From Acidisarcina sp963790505 (GTDB taxonomy: Bacteria > Acidobacteriota > Terriglobia > Terriglobales > Acidobacteriaceae), in assembly GCA_963790505.1 (NCBI GenBank), contig CAWBOT010000005.1, positions 124,001-188,000 on the forward strand: DNA of 64,000 nucleotides, read 5' to 3'. Every line of letters begins with the position of its first letter. Positions within the stretch are counted from its first letter, which is position 1. The notes under the pieces are model-generated. The model was not told where the DNA came from. It ran no database searches and saw nothing but the letters and a program-made list of their open reading frames with translations. Position numbers and translations under genes: made by a program. Positions 32,394 through 41,976 of the stretch are shown here, piece by piece.

Positions 32394-34997
32394 TCAGGGA
32401 GCAGCGGCGGGTGTCGGAGCGACCACTTCCGGATGCTCCAGCGTTCCCGTGATCTCGGATGAGCCGGCTGGGTTGGCGAGATGAAGTCCGCGGGTGAAAT
32501 CGATGGTCCCCGTTAGGGGAACCACCTCGTCGCCATCGACGAGATCCGATTTGCCAACTGTTAGAGTGCTCCGGGCAATCGTTCCGTCGGCTGTCCAGCG
32601 ATCGAAATGGGCGAATCTGGAGCGCATCGCCGATGACTGAGGGCTGGCCGCTGCTTCCAGCGAAGCGACCTCGAATGGAAGCCCACCCTTGATCCACTCC
32701 AGGTGAAATGTCCCCGTAGCTGAAGAAGCCAGCGTTTTTTCGTCAAAGCCCGAAAGCTCCAGCTTCGTGGCGAGACTGAACGAGCCCGGCCCCCATTTTT
32801 CCTGGAACAACGCCGCGGCGCTTAACGCGCTCGCGTGGTCGAGCTTGGCATCGACGTGGTAGTGCGGAGCTGCGCCAGACAAGTCGACTACGCCGGAAAG
32901 GTGCAAAGAGCCGTCAAGCGCACGCCCGCTGAGCGAGTCGATCTGAACGGCGCTGCCCGCAATACTCAGCGACGCAGTCAGATCGTGGACGGCAAGTGTG
33001 CGCATCGTCAGGGTCGCGATCTGCACGGTGCCGGAGAGCGCTGGCAGAGAGCGGTCTCCGCCAGCGCTCGGGTTGATTCGATCGAGCAGCTGCTGAACAA
33101 GCTCTCCATGATGGGAGGCTCCGAGTAGCGCGGCCTGTGCGGCAGCCGTATCGAGCGTGGCAATACGCAGCGTGAATTGATGGGGGCACGCGGGTCCCGC
33201 TCCACAGAAGGCGGGGTAGCTCAGGGTGCCATCGGCGTGGATCGGGCCATAAGCCATTCCGCTCGCGGTCCAGTCGACTCGATTGTCGGCCAGGACGGCC
33301 TGCGCCGACCCAATCTCCAACGGTTGAACGAGAAAGTCAGCTGTCAGCTGTGCGTTACGGAGTCGAATCGATCCATCCAGTGCAGCGGGGCGCTCGGTGA
33401 CCGGAACCAGCCACGGCCCGTGAATGGTGAGGTCCACATCCGCAGTTCCAGACGTCCCGAAAGTGACACTGCGGTTCGCGACCAGCCCTAACTCTTTTCC
33501 CAGCGCGGCGACCTGCCCAATATGCGATTGCCCCTGGACATGAACGCTGAATCCCGAGCGATGGAACGTGCCGCTGACCGTGAGGGCGCCGGGCAAAGCC
33601 GTGGCCTGCCCGAAAGAGAACGGTTCCAGCGAAAGCGCCTCTTCTGCCATTGGTGAGACGGGCTGGGAAACTGCACGCAATTTGGCCGTCCGGCGGGCAC
33701 GGACGGCGGGTGCCGGCTCCGTGGTGAAATGCAGGACGGGCAGCGCGAGCGGTTTCGGAATCTCCGGTACAACCAGGGTCAGGCCGTTGACTGTGGCTTG
33801 CCCGTGGACTTGTGCTGGCTGCGCCGTCGCGTTGGCCGAATAGCTGAAGTTGCCGTCGATGGTTCCGGTGGCCTGCACCGCGGGGGCGAATCCAGAGCGG
33901 ACGAGCCGAACTCCTTCCACCGCGATGTTGACGGGAAGGTGATTGACCTCGAGTGAAAGCTCAGGGTCGATCCCGGCTGGCACCGCATGAATCGAGCCGG
34001 TAAGCAGCAGATGACCATCGCCGGTGGGCGTCAGGCAGGTGATGGCGTCGAAGAGACGCCCGGCGCGGGTGAAATTAGCGCGACAGGTCACTTCGAGGCT
34101 CAATGGCTCTCGAGGTTCGAATTCGGCGCGATGAATGCCTTGTCCGGTTGCAGTGAGCTTGAGGCTGGCGTGGTCCATCGTGCCGGTGATGTCGGCGGTC
34201 GCCTCAAGATCTCCGCGCCATCCCGGGTCGGAGCCGGCGAGGATCCTGCTCAACTGACCGAGTGGCGCATTCGACCATTCAGCGCGCAATTGCACCGGCA
34301 TCTGGCGAAGCGTCGGGGCGCGCCGTAAAGAACCCTCCAGCCGAAAGGTGCCGGTATTGGCCAGGTCGAGGCTGAGATCGGTGCGTACCGGCTGGGCAGC
34401 AAACTGGATCCGCCATTCGCCCGGATTCTCGAGCCACACCGCCAGATCGGAGTTGAAAAAGGAAAATGGCAGCTTCTCATCACCGGACTTGAAGTTGACC
34501 CGGGCATTGCTTGCATCGATGTAAGGGAAGCGCGGCAGGCCGCCGGGGTGACGCTCGCCCGTGGGCGCCTTGGGGATTTGCGCGGCCTGGGAAAGCAGTG
34601 AATCGAAGTTCCACTGGCCCTGGCGATTGCGCACCAGGTTCAGGCTGGGTTCGTCAAAGGCGATGCGCGCAATCTCCAGCCGGCCCCGCCAAAGCGGTAG
34701 CAGCCGAACGTAGGCAGTCACCTGCGAAGAGCGCAGAATTGGTTCGGCGCCGAAAGCAGGATCGTCGTCGACGACGAAGTCGGCGATCTCGAAGCCGGGG
34801 CGGGGCAGCAGCCGCATGACGATCGACGACATCCGGACCGGCCGCCCAATTCCTCTGCTAATGCTGTCGGCGATGCGCCGATGGAAGCTGTTGAGGTTAA
34901 TCAGCGGCGGCCCGACAATGGCAATCGCCAGCAAGAGCACCACCAGCGGCAACACCCAGATCCATCGGCGACGGGCAGTGGCGTGGACGGTCTGCAC
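32394..34997 (-). CDS. AsmA-family protein
   Basis: 867 residues, GTG 34997. A cytoplasmic basic N-terminus, one membrane helix (WVLPLVVLLLAIAIVGPPLINL) and the AsmA start INLNSFHRRIADSISRGIGRPVRMSSIVMRLLPRPGFEIADFVVDDDPAFG. The remainder is a long beta-rich repeat region as in AsmA/TamB lipid-transfer bridges of the envelope. It ends with an AsmA C-terminal-like segment and an Ala/Pro tail. Four bases after lepB, so the two form an operon. Confidence 0.88.
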   Translation of the reverse strand: MQTVHATARRRWIWVLPLVVLLLAIAIVGPPLINLNSFHRRIADSISRGIGRPVRMSSIVMRLLPRPGFEIADFVVDDDPAFGAEPILRSSQVTAYVRLLPLWRGRLEIARIAFDEPSLNLVRNRQGQWNFDSLLSQAAQIPKAPTGERHPGGLPRFPYIDASNARVNFKSGDEKLPFSFFNSDLAVWLENPGEWRIQFAAQPVRTDLSLDLANTGTFRLEGSLRRAPTLRQMPVQLRAEWSNAPLGQLSRILAGSDPGWRGDLEATADITGTMDHASLKLTATGQGIHRAEFEPREPLSLEVTCRANFTRAGRLFDAITCLTPTGDGHLLLTGSIHAVPAGIDPELSLEVNHLPVNIAVEGVRLVRSGFAPAVQATGTIDGNFSYSANATAQPAQVHGQATVNGLTLVVPEIPKPLALPVLHFTTEPAPAVRARRTAKLRAVSQPVSPMAEEALSLEPFSFGQATALPGALTVSGTFHRSGFSVHVQGQSHIGQVAALGKELGLVANRSVTFGTSGTADVDLTIHGPWLVPVTERPAALDGSIRLRNAQLTADFLVQPLEIGSAQAVLADNRVDWTASGMAYGPIHADGTLSYPAFCGAGPACPHQFTLRIATLDTAAAQAALLGASHHGELVQQLLDRINPSAGGDRSLPALSGTVQIATLTMRTLAVHDLTASLSIAGSAVQIDSLSGRALDGSLHLSGVVDLSGAAPHYHVDAKLDHASALSAAALFQEKWGPGSFSLATKLELSGFDEKTLASSATGTFHLEWIKGGLPFEVASLEAAASPQSSAMRSRFAHFDRWTADGTIARSTLTVGKSDLVDGDEVVPLTGTIDFTRGLHLANPAGSSEITGTLEHPEVVAPTPAAAP

Positions 34998-35001
34998 CGC
35001 T

Positions 35002-35790
35002 CTATTTCACCAGATGGAACGTGCGTTTCCAGCGGGTCTCGTCGAAGAAATGAATGATGGTGTGAACCAGGAAGCTGGCGCGATCGGCGAGCGACGTCTT
35101 CTCGTATTGGTCACCGGACTGGATGAACGACCAATAGACGAAGAGCGGCCGGCCTACGATGTTTTCGCGCGGCACGAAACCCCAGTAGCGGCTATCGAGA
35201 CTGACAGTACGGTTGTCGCCCATGGCAAAATATTTGCCCTCGGGAACGACGAGGTCCTCTCCCTGAATGTGCGTTGGCAGATCGACGGACCAGCCGGCGG
35301 TGACGTCACTGGCGTCGCTCGGCGCAATGGCGGGGAAGTCGTCGCGATAGGGAAAGTAGTTGGCGTCAGTAGGCTTGTCGGCGAGCGGCTCATTCTGCGG
35401 CTGCCCGTTGAGATAGACGATGCCATTGCGCAGATGGAGCCGGTCGCCGGGAATGCCCACCACCCGCTTCACCAGGTAGAGGTCAGGTTCGCCGGGCTTG
35501 AAGAAGACGATGATGTCGCCGCGCTTGACGTTGCGATAGGGGATAAAAGGCGCCCAGCTGGTCTTCGGCGCGAGGGTGACCCGGTCGACCAGCACATGGT
35601 CGCCGATGAGCAAGGTCTTCTCCATCGAAGATGACGGGATCTCGAAGTTCTGGAAGATGAACGTGAGGGCAAAAAGGCCAATGACCAGTACGCCGCAGAT
35701 CGAAGCAAAGGCTTCAAGGGGCGTCTCCTGTTCGTGAGCGGTCTTCAGCGCCGGGGCTTCCAGTGTTTCGTCGGTCATCGTCGTATTCAT
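35002..35790 (-). CDS. lepB: Signal peptidase I
   Basis: 262 residues. One membrane helix (FASICGVLVIGLFALTFIF), then box B FEIPSSSMEKTLLIGDHVLVDR with nucleophile Ser, box D LVKRVVGIPGDRL with the general-base Lys, and box E GDNRTVSLDSRYWGFVPRENIVGRPLFVYWS. It cleaves signal peptides of exported proteins on the outer face of the inner membrane. A ~60-residue inserted loop precedes box E. First gene of a lepB-asmA operon; ATG 35790, with ATG 35778 as alternative. Confidence 0.95.
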   Translation of the reverse strand: MNTTMTDETLEAPALKTAHEQETPLEAFASICGVLVIGLFALTFIFQNFEIPSSSMEKTLLIGDHVLVDRVTLAPKTSWAPFIPYRNVKRGDIIVFFKPGEPDLYLVKRVVGIPGDRLHLRNGIVYLNGQPQNEPLADKPTDANYFPYRDDFPAIAPSDASDVTAGWSVDLPTHIQGEDLVVPEGKYFAMGDNRTVSLDSRYWGFVPRENIVGRPLFVYWSFIQSGDQYEKTSLADRASFLVHTIIHFFDETRWKRTFHLVK

Positions 35791-35958
35791 AGTCTCGTCG
35801 CCGCGGGCGAGGCACTGCGTTTTAGGCCCACCACCGCACTTTTATTACGATACGCGATTTTCCGGGGCAAACAACCTTCGGATGCACTCCTCAAGTTCGC
35901 GACCCAGTCTTAATCAAAGTTACAATACTTACAGAAGCGACATTCCTCGGGGACATGT

Positions 35959-36402
35959 ATGAACTCGACGCAATCGACCGTAATCAGTATGCGCCTGCCG
36001 CCTTCAAGCGGGAAGCGGCTCAAACGACTCGCCAGCCGCCATGGTTGGACGACCAGCGATGCCGGCGCCCGTTTAGTCGAGGAGGGCCTGCGCCGGTCGG
36101 AGTTCGCGTTTATCGACTTCCGCGATTCTGCCGTTGGCAGGCAGGCGTGCCTTCAGGGAAGCAGTCTCGCAGTATGGGAGACGATGCTTCTGCTTCGCAG
36201 CTACAAGGGCGATGCGGCGGCCGTAGCCAGGCATCTCCATTGGCCGCAAGCTAAGGTTCAGGCAGCCTTGAACTATGCGGAAGCATTCCCTGATGAGATC
36301 GCCGAGGCATTGGCCGAGAACGATGTGGCCGATTTCACTGCGTTGAAGCGCATGCTGCCCCAGGCTTCCGAGTTCGTCGTAGGCAAGACGGCCAAACGCT
36401 AG
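35959..36402 (+). CDS. Antitoxin: ribbon-helix-helix plus DUF433-like domain
   Basis: 147 residues. The N-terminus STVISMRLPPSSGKRLKRLASRHGWTTSDAGARLVEEGLRR is a ribbon-helix-helix, and GRQACLQGSSLAVWETMLLLRSYKGDAAAVARHLHWPQAKVQAALNYAEAFPDEI is DUF433-like, a fusion seen in antitoxins of DUF5615 modules. GGGGA lies before the start. The stop codon touches the GTG of the toxin. Confidence 0.85.
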   Translation: MNSTQSTVISMRLPPSSGKRLKRLASRHGWTTSDAGARLVEEGLRRSEFAFIDFRDSAVGRQACLQGSSLAVWETMLLLRSYKGDAAAVARHLHWPQAKVQAALNYAEAFPDEIAEALAENDVADFTALKRMLPQASEFVVGKTAKR

Positions 36403-36774
36403 GTGCTTTCTCTTCTCTTGGACGAGCATATTTCGCCCGGCGTCGCGAAAGGCCTGCGCCGCCGCGACCGCAGTCTCGTCGTCCACGCCATGCTCGAGTG
36501 GGAGGGCGGCAGCTTTCTGGGGCAGGACGATTCCGTTTGCCTGCGTCACGCCGCTACCCAGGGGTCAACGCTTGTGACTTATGACCGAAGAACCATTCCG
36601 CCGCTGCTGAAGATCTGGGCCGAGGAAGGTCGGCGGCATGTCGGCGTAATCTTCGTCGATGAGAAGACTATCTCTCCGGCGGATGTTCGAGGGCTCGTGC
36701 GGGCTTTGGGTGCTTTGGTGAAAGAAGCACGTGGTTGGGATTGGCCCGATAGGGTCTGCTTCTTGCGACGGTAA
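36403..36774 (+). CDS. PIN-like toxin, DUF5615 family
   Basis: 123 residues from GTG 36403, immediately after the antitoxin TAG, so translation is probably coupled. LSLLLDEHISPGVAKGLRRRD carries the first acidic residues of the PIN-like fold (Asp7, Glu8); DDSVCLRHAATQGSTLVTYDRRTIPPLL contains the conserved Asp pair and the TYDRR strand. A predicted ribonuclease. The frame is intact. Confidence 0.85.
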   Translation: MLSLLLDEHISPGVAKGLRRRDRSLVVHAMLEWEGGSFLGQDDSVCLRHAATQGSTLVTYDRRTIPPLLKIWAEEGRRHVGVIFVDEKTISPADVRGLVRALGALVKEARGWDWPDRVCFLRR

Positions 36775-36805
36775 CTTTCAGCGACGGTGATTGCAACCTT
36801 TGGGC

Positions 36806-37909
36806 TTACCGAGGTACGGCTGCGCTCGAGACGGCAGGCTCTGATTGGCGATTGGATGATTGTTCTTCCGCCACCTCCCGCAAATCTTTGCTCAGTTCGT
36901 CGATCCGCGCCAGGTCCGAATCCCAGGCAAACATGAAACGCGCCGCGCCGCCAATGAACGTGTAGAACCTCCAGCCGCGCTCGCGAAGCGCCTCCAGGAT
37001 GGCGTCCGAGGCCAGCACGAAGACCGCATTCGCATCGACCGGCGAGGCGATCTTTACGCCCGGAATGTCTGCGATCCGCTCAGCGAAGTAGCGCGCGCAA
37101 AGATTGGCATGCGCTCCGTTGCGCAGCCACGCCCCATCCTCGAGCATGCCCACCCAGGGCGCCGAAAGAAAGCGCATCTTCGAGGCCAGCTGACCGGCCT
37201 GCTTGCAGCGGTAGTCGAAATCCACGGCCAGCTTGCGATCGAAAAACAGCACCGCCTCGCCAAAGGCCATGCCGTTCTTTGTACCGCCGAAGCAGAGCAC
37301 GTCGATGCCGCTCTTCCAGGTAAGTTCGGCTGGCGAGCAACCCAGGCCGGCGCAGGCGTTGGCAAAGCGGGCGCCGTCCATGTGCAGAAAGAGGTTGTGC
37401 GCCTTGCATTCATCGGAGATGGCGCGCAGCTCGTCGACGGTATACACCCGGCCCGTCTCGGTCGACTGGGTGATGGTGACCACGCGCGGCTTGGGAAAGT
37501 GAATGTCGGTGCGCTTGGTGGCGACCTCGCGAATGGATGCAGGCGTCAGCTTGCCATCAATGGAGTCGGCCACCAACAGCTTCGATCCGTTGGAGAAGAA
37601 CTCGGGCGCGCCGCACTCGTCGGTCTCGACATGCGAAGTCTGGCAGCAGATCACGCCGTGGTACGACTGGCAAAGCGAGGCGAGGGCAAGGGAGTTGGCC
37701 GCGGTCCCGTTAAAGGCAAAGAAAATCTCGCAGTCCGTCTCAAAGAGGCGTCGGAAGGCGTCGGATGCTTTCACCGTCCAGGGGTCGTCACCGTAGGCGT
37801 AGGCGTGGCCGTGATTGGCGGCCTCCATGGCAGTCCAGGCCTCGGGGCAGATGCCGGCATAGTTGTCGCTGGCGTACTGTTGCAGCAGACTGTCTTCGCT
37901 GGGCGTCAC
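36806..37909 (-). CDS. ltaE: Low-specificity threonine aldolase (beta-eliminating lyase family)
   Basis: 367 residues, GTG 37909 with GGAGAAG upstream. Fold-type I PLP enzyme: FFAFNGTAANSLALASL (phosphate loop), SHVETDECGAPEFFSNGSKLL, LHMDGARFANACAGLG (Asp contacting the PLP pyridine) and the Schiff-base Lys in LCFGGTKNGMAFGEAVLFF. Cleaves threonine/allo-threonine to glycine and acetaldehyde. Confidence 0.93.
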   Translation of the reverse strand: MTPSEDSLLQQYASDNYAGICPEAWTAMEAANHGHAYAYGDDPWTVKASDAFRRLFETDCEIFFAFNGTAANSLALASLCQSYHGVICCQTSHVETDECGAPEFFSNGSKLLVADSIDGKLTPASIREVATKRTDIHFPKPRVVTITQSTETGRVYTVDELRAISDECKAHNLFLHMDGARFANACAGLGCSPAELTWKSGIDVLCFGGTKNGMAFGEAVLFFDRKLAVDFDYRCKQAGQLASKMRFLSAPWVGMLEDGAWLRNGAHANLCARYFAERIADIPGVKIASPVDANAVFVLASDAILEALRERGWRFYTFIGGAARFMFAWDSDLARIDELSKDLREVAEEQSSNRQSEPAVSSAAVPR

Positions 37910-38055
37910 TTCATCTTCTCCAGATCACGGGGTTACCGGCGATGGCATGTGCGAGAACTATCTGGGGACGATCGGCGCCCCGGGCTCTCTTCAAGCTTGA
38001 TCTTCTCATGCTTGCAAAAGCTGCCTCAAACTGCCGCTCTCTCTTGCGCGCCTAT

Positions 38056-38085
38056 TTGACCCTCCATCGCGCGCTTGACTACACT
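38056..38085 (+). promoter_or_regulatory. Promoter of the secreted TPR gene
   Basis: TTGACC (38056-38061), 18-bp spacer, TACACT (38080-38085), 13 nt before ATG 38099. Five of six -35 bases match consensus. Confidence 0.6.
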
Positions 38086-38098
38086 TGCGATTGCAGCT

Positions 38099-39817
38099 AT
38101 GCGGTCTCTCGTGCGTCAGTTTCGCGTTCTTCCGGCATTGCCGGCCTTCCTCCTGTTGACCGCCCTGATCTCCCCAGCCCAGGATAAGCAGGATAGACAG
38201 CTGCCGCCCGGGGTCCCCGCGGAGACTCTGACGCCGCCAAAATCCCCGGCGCTGGTCGACCCTACCGGGCCTGCGGTCAGCCTGCAGACGAGCGAAGCGC
38301 TCTTCGATGTTGCGGTCGCGCTGAATGAATGCGGCTACGACCAGGACCTCGAAAACTCCGACCCGCTCCGGCAACATATTCGCGATGAAGTAAACCAGTA
38401 TCTGCAAGGTTCAGCGGAGGCGCGCGACGCCCGTGACCGGGTCTGCGCCTACATTGCCCAGCACCGGTTGGCCGACTCCGGCCGCGACCTGGCGCAGTAT
38501 ATTTCGCTCGCCCTCTATCTCAACGCCCCGCCGGAGCTGACACCAAGCGTCGACCTGACCGAGATGCCCCCAGACTCGACGCAGGTCGTGGAGATCCTGC
38601 CGTTCCTGCGTGCTTTTGTTCGAACGACCGACCTGCATGTGATCTGGGTGGCGAACCACGCCGCGTATGAAGAAGAGGTCACCAAGCTCCATGATCCGTT
38701 GACCAAGATGATCGTGGCTAACAATATTTATTTGAAAACGCCGGCCGGCGGCTATGACGGCAAGCGCTTCATCGTTGTACTCGAGCCAATGCTCGCGCCC
38801 AGCGAGACGAACGCCCGAGTTTATGGGGCGGATTACGTTTTTGTGGCGTCGCCCGTCAATGGCGTCATCAATATGAAGCAGGTACGCCACACCTACCTTC
38901 ATTACGAGATAGAGCCGCTGCTCTATGCGCGCGCCTCCTCGATGGACCGCATGCTCCCGATCCTCAAAGCGGTGCGCGAGGCGCCGCTCGACTATACCTT
39001 CCGCAGCGACATCGTTGCGCTGGTGATCGAGAGCCTGATCCGCGCCGTCGAAGCGCGCACCTTTGACACCGGCATCCCGGAGCCGAAGCTTTCGAGCAAC
39101 GCTCGCTTCGCCGAGTCCGAGCAGGCGGCGCGCGAAAAGAGCGCCTATCTGCAAAAGGTGGCCGCCGCCCGCCAGCAGGAAGTCAACACCGCCATGTCCC
39201 AAGGCTACGTGCTCACGCAGTACTACTATGACGCCCTCGGCCCCTTTGAGCACGATACCGCCAGCCTCAAGGAGAGCATCGGCGAGATGGTCTATGGCAT
39301 GGACGTGGAGTCGGAGTTGAATCGCGCCCGCCACGTGCAGTTCGCTCAGACAGGCTCCTCCGATGTCGTGCGCCACGCACCGCGCCAACTGCATGGCCTC
39401 GACCTCGCGGAGATGAAGCTGATCAAGGGCGACAAGGCCGGTGCCGCGCAGTTGGCGCAGCAGGCGCTCGAGCAAAAGAGTGGCGACCCGGCCTACGCCG
39501 ACTACATCCTCGGCCAGGTGGCGTTGCTAAGCGGCAATATGGATGAGGCTCAGACCCGCTTCAGCGATGCGGTGCGCCTCTCGAAAGACCCGCGCACGCT
39601 GGCCTGGGCGCACATCTATCTGGGGCGCATCCACGACGTCGAAGAAGAGCGTGATGAGGCAGTCGGCGAGTACAAGGCCGCACTGACGGTGCGCGACGGA
39701 CAGGCAGACACGAAGCAGGCCGCTGAAAAAGGATTGAAGCAGCCTTTTGCTCTGCCGCACTCGGCGCAGCCGGATGATCAGAAGGATGCGCCTCCAGCGA
39801 AACCGCCCAACCCGTAA
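38099..39817 (+). CDS. Secreted TPR-containing protein
   Basis: 572 residues from ATG 38099 (TTG 38075 adds eight). Signal peptide MRSLVRQFRVLPALPAFLLL. Conserved centre TDLHVIWVANHAAYEEEVTKLHDPLTKMIVANNIYLKTPAGG and HTYLHYEIEPLLYARASSMDRMLPIL, then C-terminal tetratricopeptide repeats (MKLIKGDKAGAAQLAQQALEQKSGDPAYADYILGQVALLSGNMDEAQ, ARFSDAVRL), with a Pro/Lys tail. A conserved acidobacterial type with unknown role; the repeats suggest a periplasmic assembly partner. Confidence 0.82.
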   Translation: MRSLVRQFRVLPALPAFLLLTALISPAQDKQDRQLPPGVPAETLTPPKSPALVDPTGPAVSLQTSEALFDVAVALNECGYDQDLENSDPLRQHIRDEVNQYLQGSAEARDARDRVCAYIAQHRLADSGRDLAQYISLALYLNAPPELTPSVDLTEMPPDSTQVVEILPFLRAFVRTTDLHVIWVANHAAYEEEVTKLHDPLTKMIVANNIYLKTPAGGYDGKRFIVVLEPMLAPSETNARVYGADYVFVASPVNGVINMKQVRHTYLHYEIEPLLYARASSMDRMLPILKAVREAPLDYTFRSDIVALVIESLIRAVEARTFDTGIPEPKLSSNARFAESEQAAREKSAYLQKVAAARQQEVNTAMSQGYVLTQYYYDALGPFEHDTASLKESIGEMVYGMDVESELNRARHVQFAQTGSSDVVRHAPRQLHGLDLAEMKLIKGDKAGAAQLAQQALEQKSGDPAYADYILGQVALLSGNMDEAQTRFSDAVRLSKDPRTLAWAHIYLGRIHDVEEERDEAVGEYKAALTVRDGQADTKQAAEKGLKQPFALPHSAQPDDQKDAPPAKPPNP

Positions 39818-40004
39818 GACTCTTTAGCCGGCTCCATCTCCACCCACTTCCTCTTTCACAACCGCTCCCACGCTTGGGACGCAGGGCGAGCTGCCAGCAC
39901 TCTGTGACATTCGTCTCGACCAAGCGTCGAACTCATGCCCGATCGAGAGTGTTACTGGACAACCTTTGCGGCGTGATTTTGAAGATCATTAGGAGAAGTT
40001 ACTC

Positions 40005-41921
40005 ATCAAGCTGAAATCGTTCACAGCTTCTTGCCGTCTGCTTGTTTTGGGCCTGTCGTTATGCGGTCTTTGCTCCCAGGGAGCACAAGCGCAAAAAACC
40101 ATCAATGTTCCGGGCGACGCCTCGACGATCCAGGGCGCCATCGACCTGGCCAAAACCGGAGACACGGTAGTGATTGCTCCGGGCATCTATAACGAGACAA
40201 TCAACTTTGGTGGCAAGGCCATCACGGTAACAGGTTCGGCTCCGGGCGTCATTGTCGACGGAGGCCAAGAAGGCCCGGTCGTTACCTTCAACTCGAAGGA
40301 GACGCGCAGCGCCATCCTGCAGAATCTCACCGTGAGAAACGGGATGGCGATCTCCCGTTCGCAGGCTGCCGGTGTTCTCATCGTCGGCGCGTCGCCCACC
40401 ATTCAAAACGTGAGCATTGAGAATAATCTCGGCTGCGGCGTGGGGATTTATAACGGGGCGCCGGCGATTCTCGACAGCGTGATCAGCGGAAACACGTTTC
40501 CCTCCGTTGCATCTTTAGGGTGCTTTTCGCCTTTGATCAACTTTGGCAGCGTTGGCGGCGGCGTTGTGGCTTATGGGCCGTCATTGGATGGCTTAAATAT
40601 CCAGCTAGTCTCGAACACGATTGAAAACAACCAAACCATCTATGGTTCAGGAGGCATTCTTGTCTATAGGGCTGGACAGCCGCTAATTGAAAACAACATT
40701 ATCCGGAACAACGCTTCCAACGATCAGGGGGGCGGAATTCAAGTTTTAGGGGACGCCAGCGCGCCCGTCCCTCCCGGGTACAACGGTGCGTCGATCATCC
40801 AAAATCTAATCTACGGCAATACGATCAATCCGACGCTCGAGCCTCAGGGCTATGCAGAGGTGGGAGCCGGGGTCAACCTTTCTCCCGACGCTGGCTCCGC
40901 TCCGATTGAGATCGTCAATAATACGATCGCGGGAAACCAGTTGCTCCTTGTTCCCGGCGCACGCTCTCAGGGAACGCAGATTTATGCAGAGGGCCATATG
41001 GAGCGCATCTACTTTACGAACAATTTGATCATTGGCTCGGGAAGCCAGTCCGCCGTTGACTGCCATGAATCGCTTATCACCCATGTTGCGCCGCCAGCCT
41101 TCGACCACAATGACGTCTTCAATCTCGGTGGTGGGACAACCGCTGTATATAGCGGCGACTGCTCAAACCAGACAGGCACATCCGGAAACATCTCGGAAGA
41201 TCCACTTTTCGCCGGCGATGCCACTGCTGCGAATCCGTTTGAGTTGCTCTTGTCTTCACCCGCGGTAGACGCCGGCAACAATGCTGCGCCCGAGCTGCCA
41301 GGCGCTGACTTCCTTGACCAGCCACGCATCCAGAACGCCAAAGGGTTGAGCACGGCGATCATTGATATGGGAGCTTATGAATATCCCGGAGTGCCGACGA
41401 CCGTGCCAGTCAACTTCGCACTCAATGTAACGCCTTCAACACTCGCAATCAAAAATGGGCAAAGCCTAACAGCGTCAGTCATCGTGACGCCGCTGTCGGG
41501 GGCTCTGGGCCCAGTGACGCTCACATGCGTGGGACTTCCGGCGTTCACGTCGTGCAGTTTTTCTCCGTCGTCGTTGAACTTCACCTCTGCGATTGACCAG
41601 GCTTCCATCGTGACGATCAGCGTTAACCCATCGAAGGCTGAAGCGAACGCCGGCGGAGCCTTCAAGTCATTGTCGATAGGCTTCGCTTGCATTCTGATGT
41701 TTCCTGCAATTCTCCCGAGACGCAGAGCTATGGGGCGAAATGGGAAGAACCTCTACCGTCTTTCGACATTGATCGCGATCTTTCTGTTCAGCTTGGGCGC
41801 TCAGGGATGCGGCTACACAAGAATCCCTTACAGCGCGACCTCTCAGGTCACGGTACAGGCGGTGGCAACGAACTATGCCGTCACCAAGACAGCTGTTGTC
41901 ACGCTCATGACGAGTCAATAG
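40005..41921 (+). CDS. Exported right-handed beta-helix protein with Ig-like C-terminus
   Basis: About 638 residues. TTG 40047 is the first conventional start, but the frame is open upstream and KLKSFTASCRLLVLGLSL CG... forms a complete signal peptide; AGGAG at 39991-39995 points to ATC 40005, or CTG 40011 at a longer distance. The body opens with INVPGDASTIQGAIDLAKTGDTVVIAPGIYNETI, the DUF1565/pectate-lyase-like coil, and carries many IxNNxIxxN beta-helix repeats. From ~465 an Ig-like region is broken by two hydrophobic stretches with PRRR and GCGYT between them. Probably a cell-surface carbohydrate-binding or lyase-like protein; no catalytic residues are identified. Confidence 0.83.
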   Translation: MKLKSFTASCRLLVLGLSLCGLCSQGAQAQKTINVPGDASTIQGAIDLAKTGDTVVIAPGIYNETINFGGKAITVTGSAPGVIVDGGQEGPVVTFNSKETRSAILQNLTVRNGMAISRSQAAGVLIVGASPTIQNVSIENNLGCGVGIYNGAPAILDSVISGNTFPSVASLGCFSPLINFGSVGGGVVAYGPSLDGLNIQLVSNTIENNQTIYGSGGILVYRAGQPLIENNIIRNNASNDQGGGIQVLGDASAPVPPGYNGASIIQNLIYGNTINPTLEPQGYAEVGAGVNLSPDAGSAPIEIVNNTIAGNQLLLVPGARSQGTQIYAEGHMERIYFTNNLIIGSGSQSAVDCHESLITHVAPPAFDHNDVFNLGGGTTAVYSGDCSNQTGTSGNISEDPLFAGDATAANPFELLLSSPAVDAGNNAAPELPGADFLDQPRIQNAKGLSTAIIDMGAYEYPGVPTTVPVNFALNVTPSTLAIKNGQSLTASVIVTPLSGALGPVTLTCVGLPAFTSCSFSPSSLNFTSAIDQASIVTISVNPSKAEANAGGAFKSLSIGFACILMFPAILPRRRAMGRNGKNLYRLSTLIAIFLFSLGAQGCGYTRIPYSATSQVTVQAVATNYAVTKTAVVTLMTSQ

Positions 41922-41976
41922 TCGTCGAACTTGCGGAGCAAAACTTGCACAGACTGGTCGGATTTGAGGAGTTGTT

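Noticed and set aside
36860..38059. 399-residue plus-strand frame over the threonine aldolase
   Set aside because: Shadow; the aldolase on the other strand has complete PLP motifs and a ribosome site.
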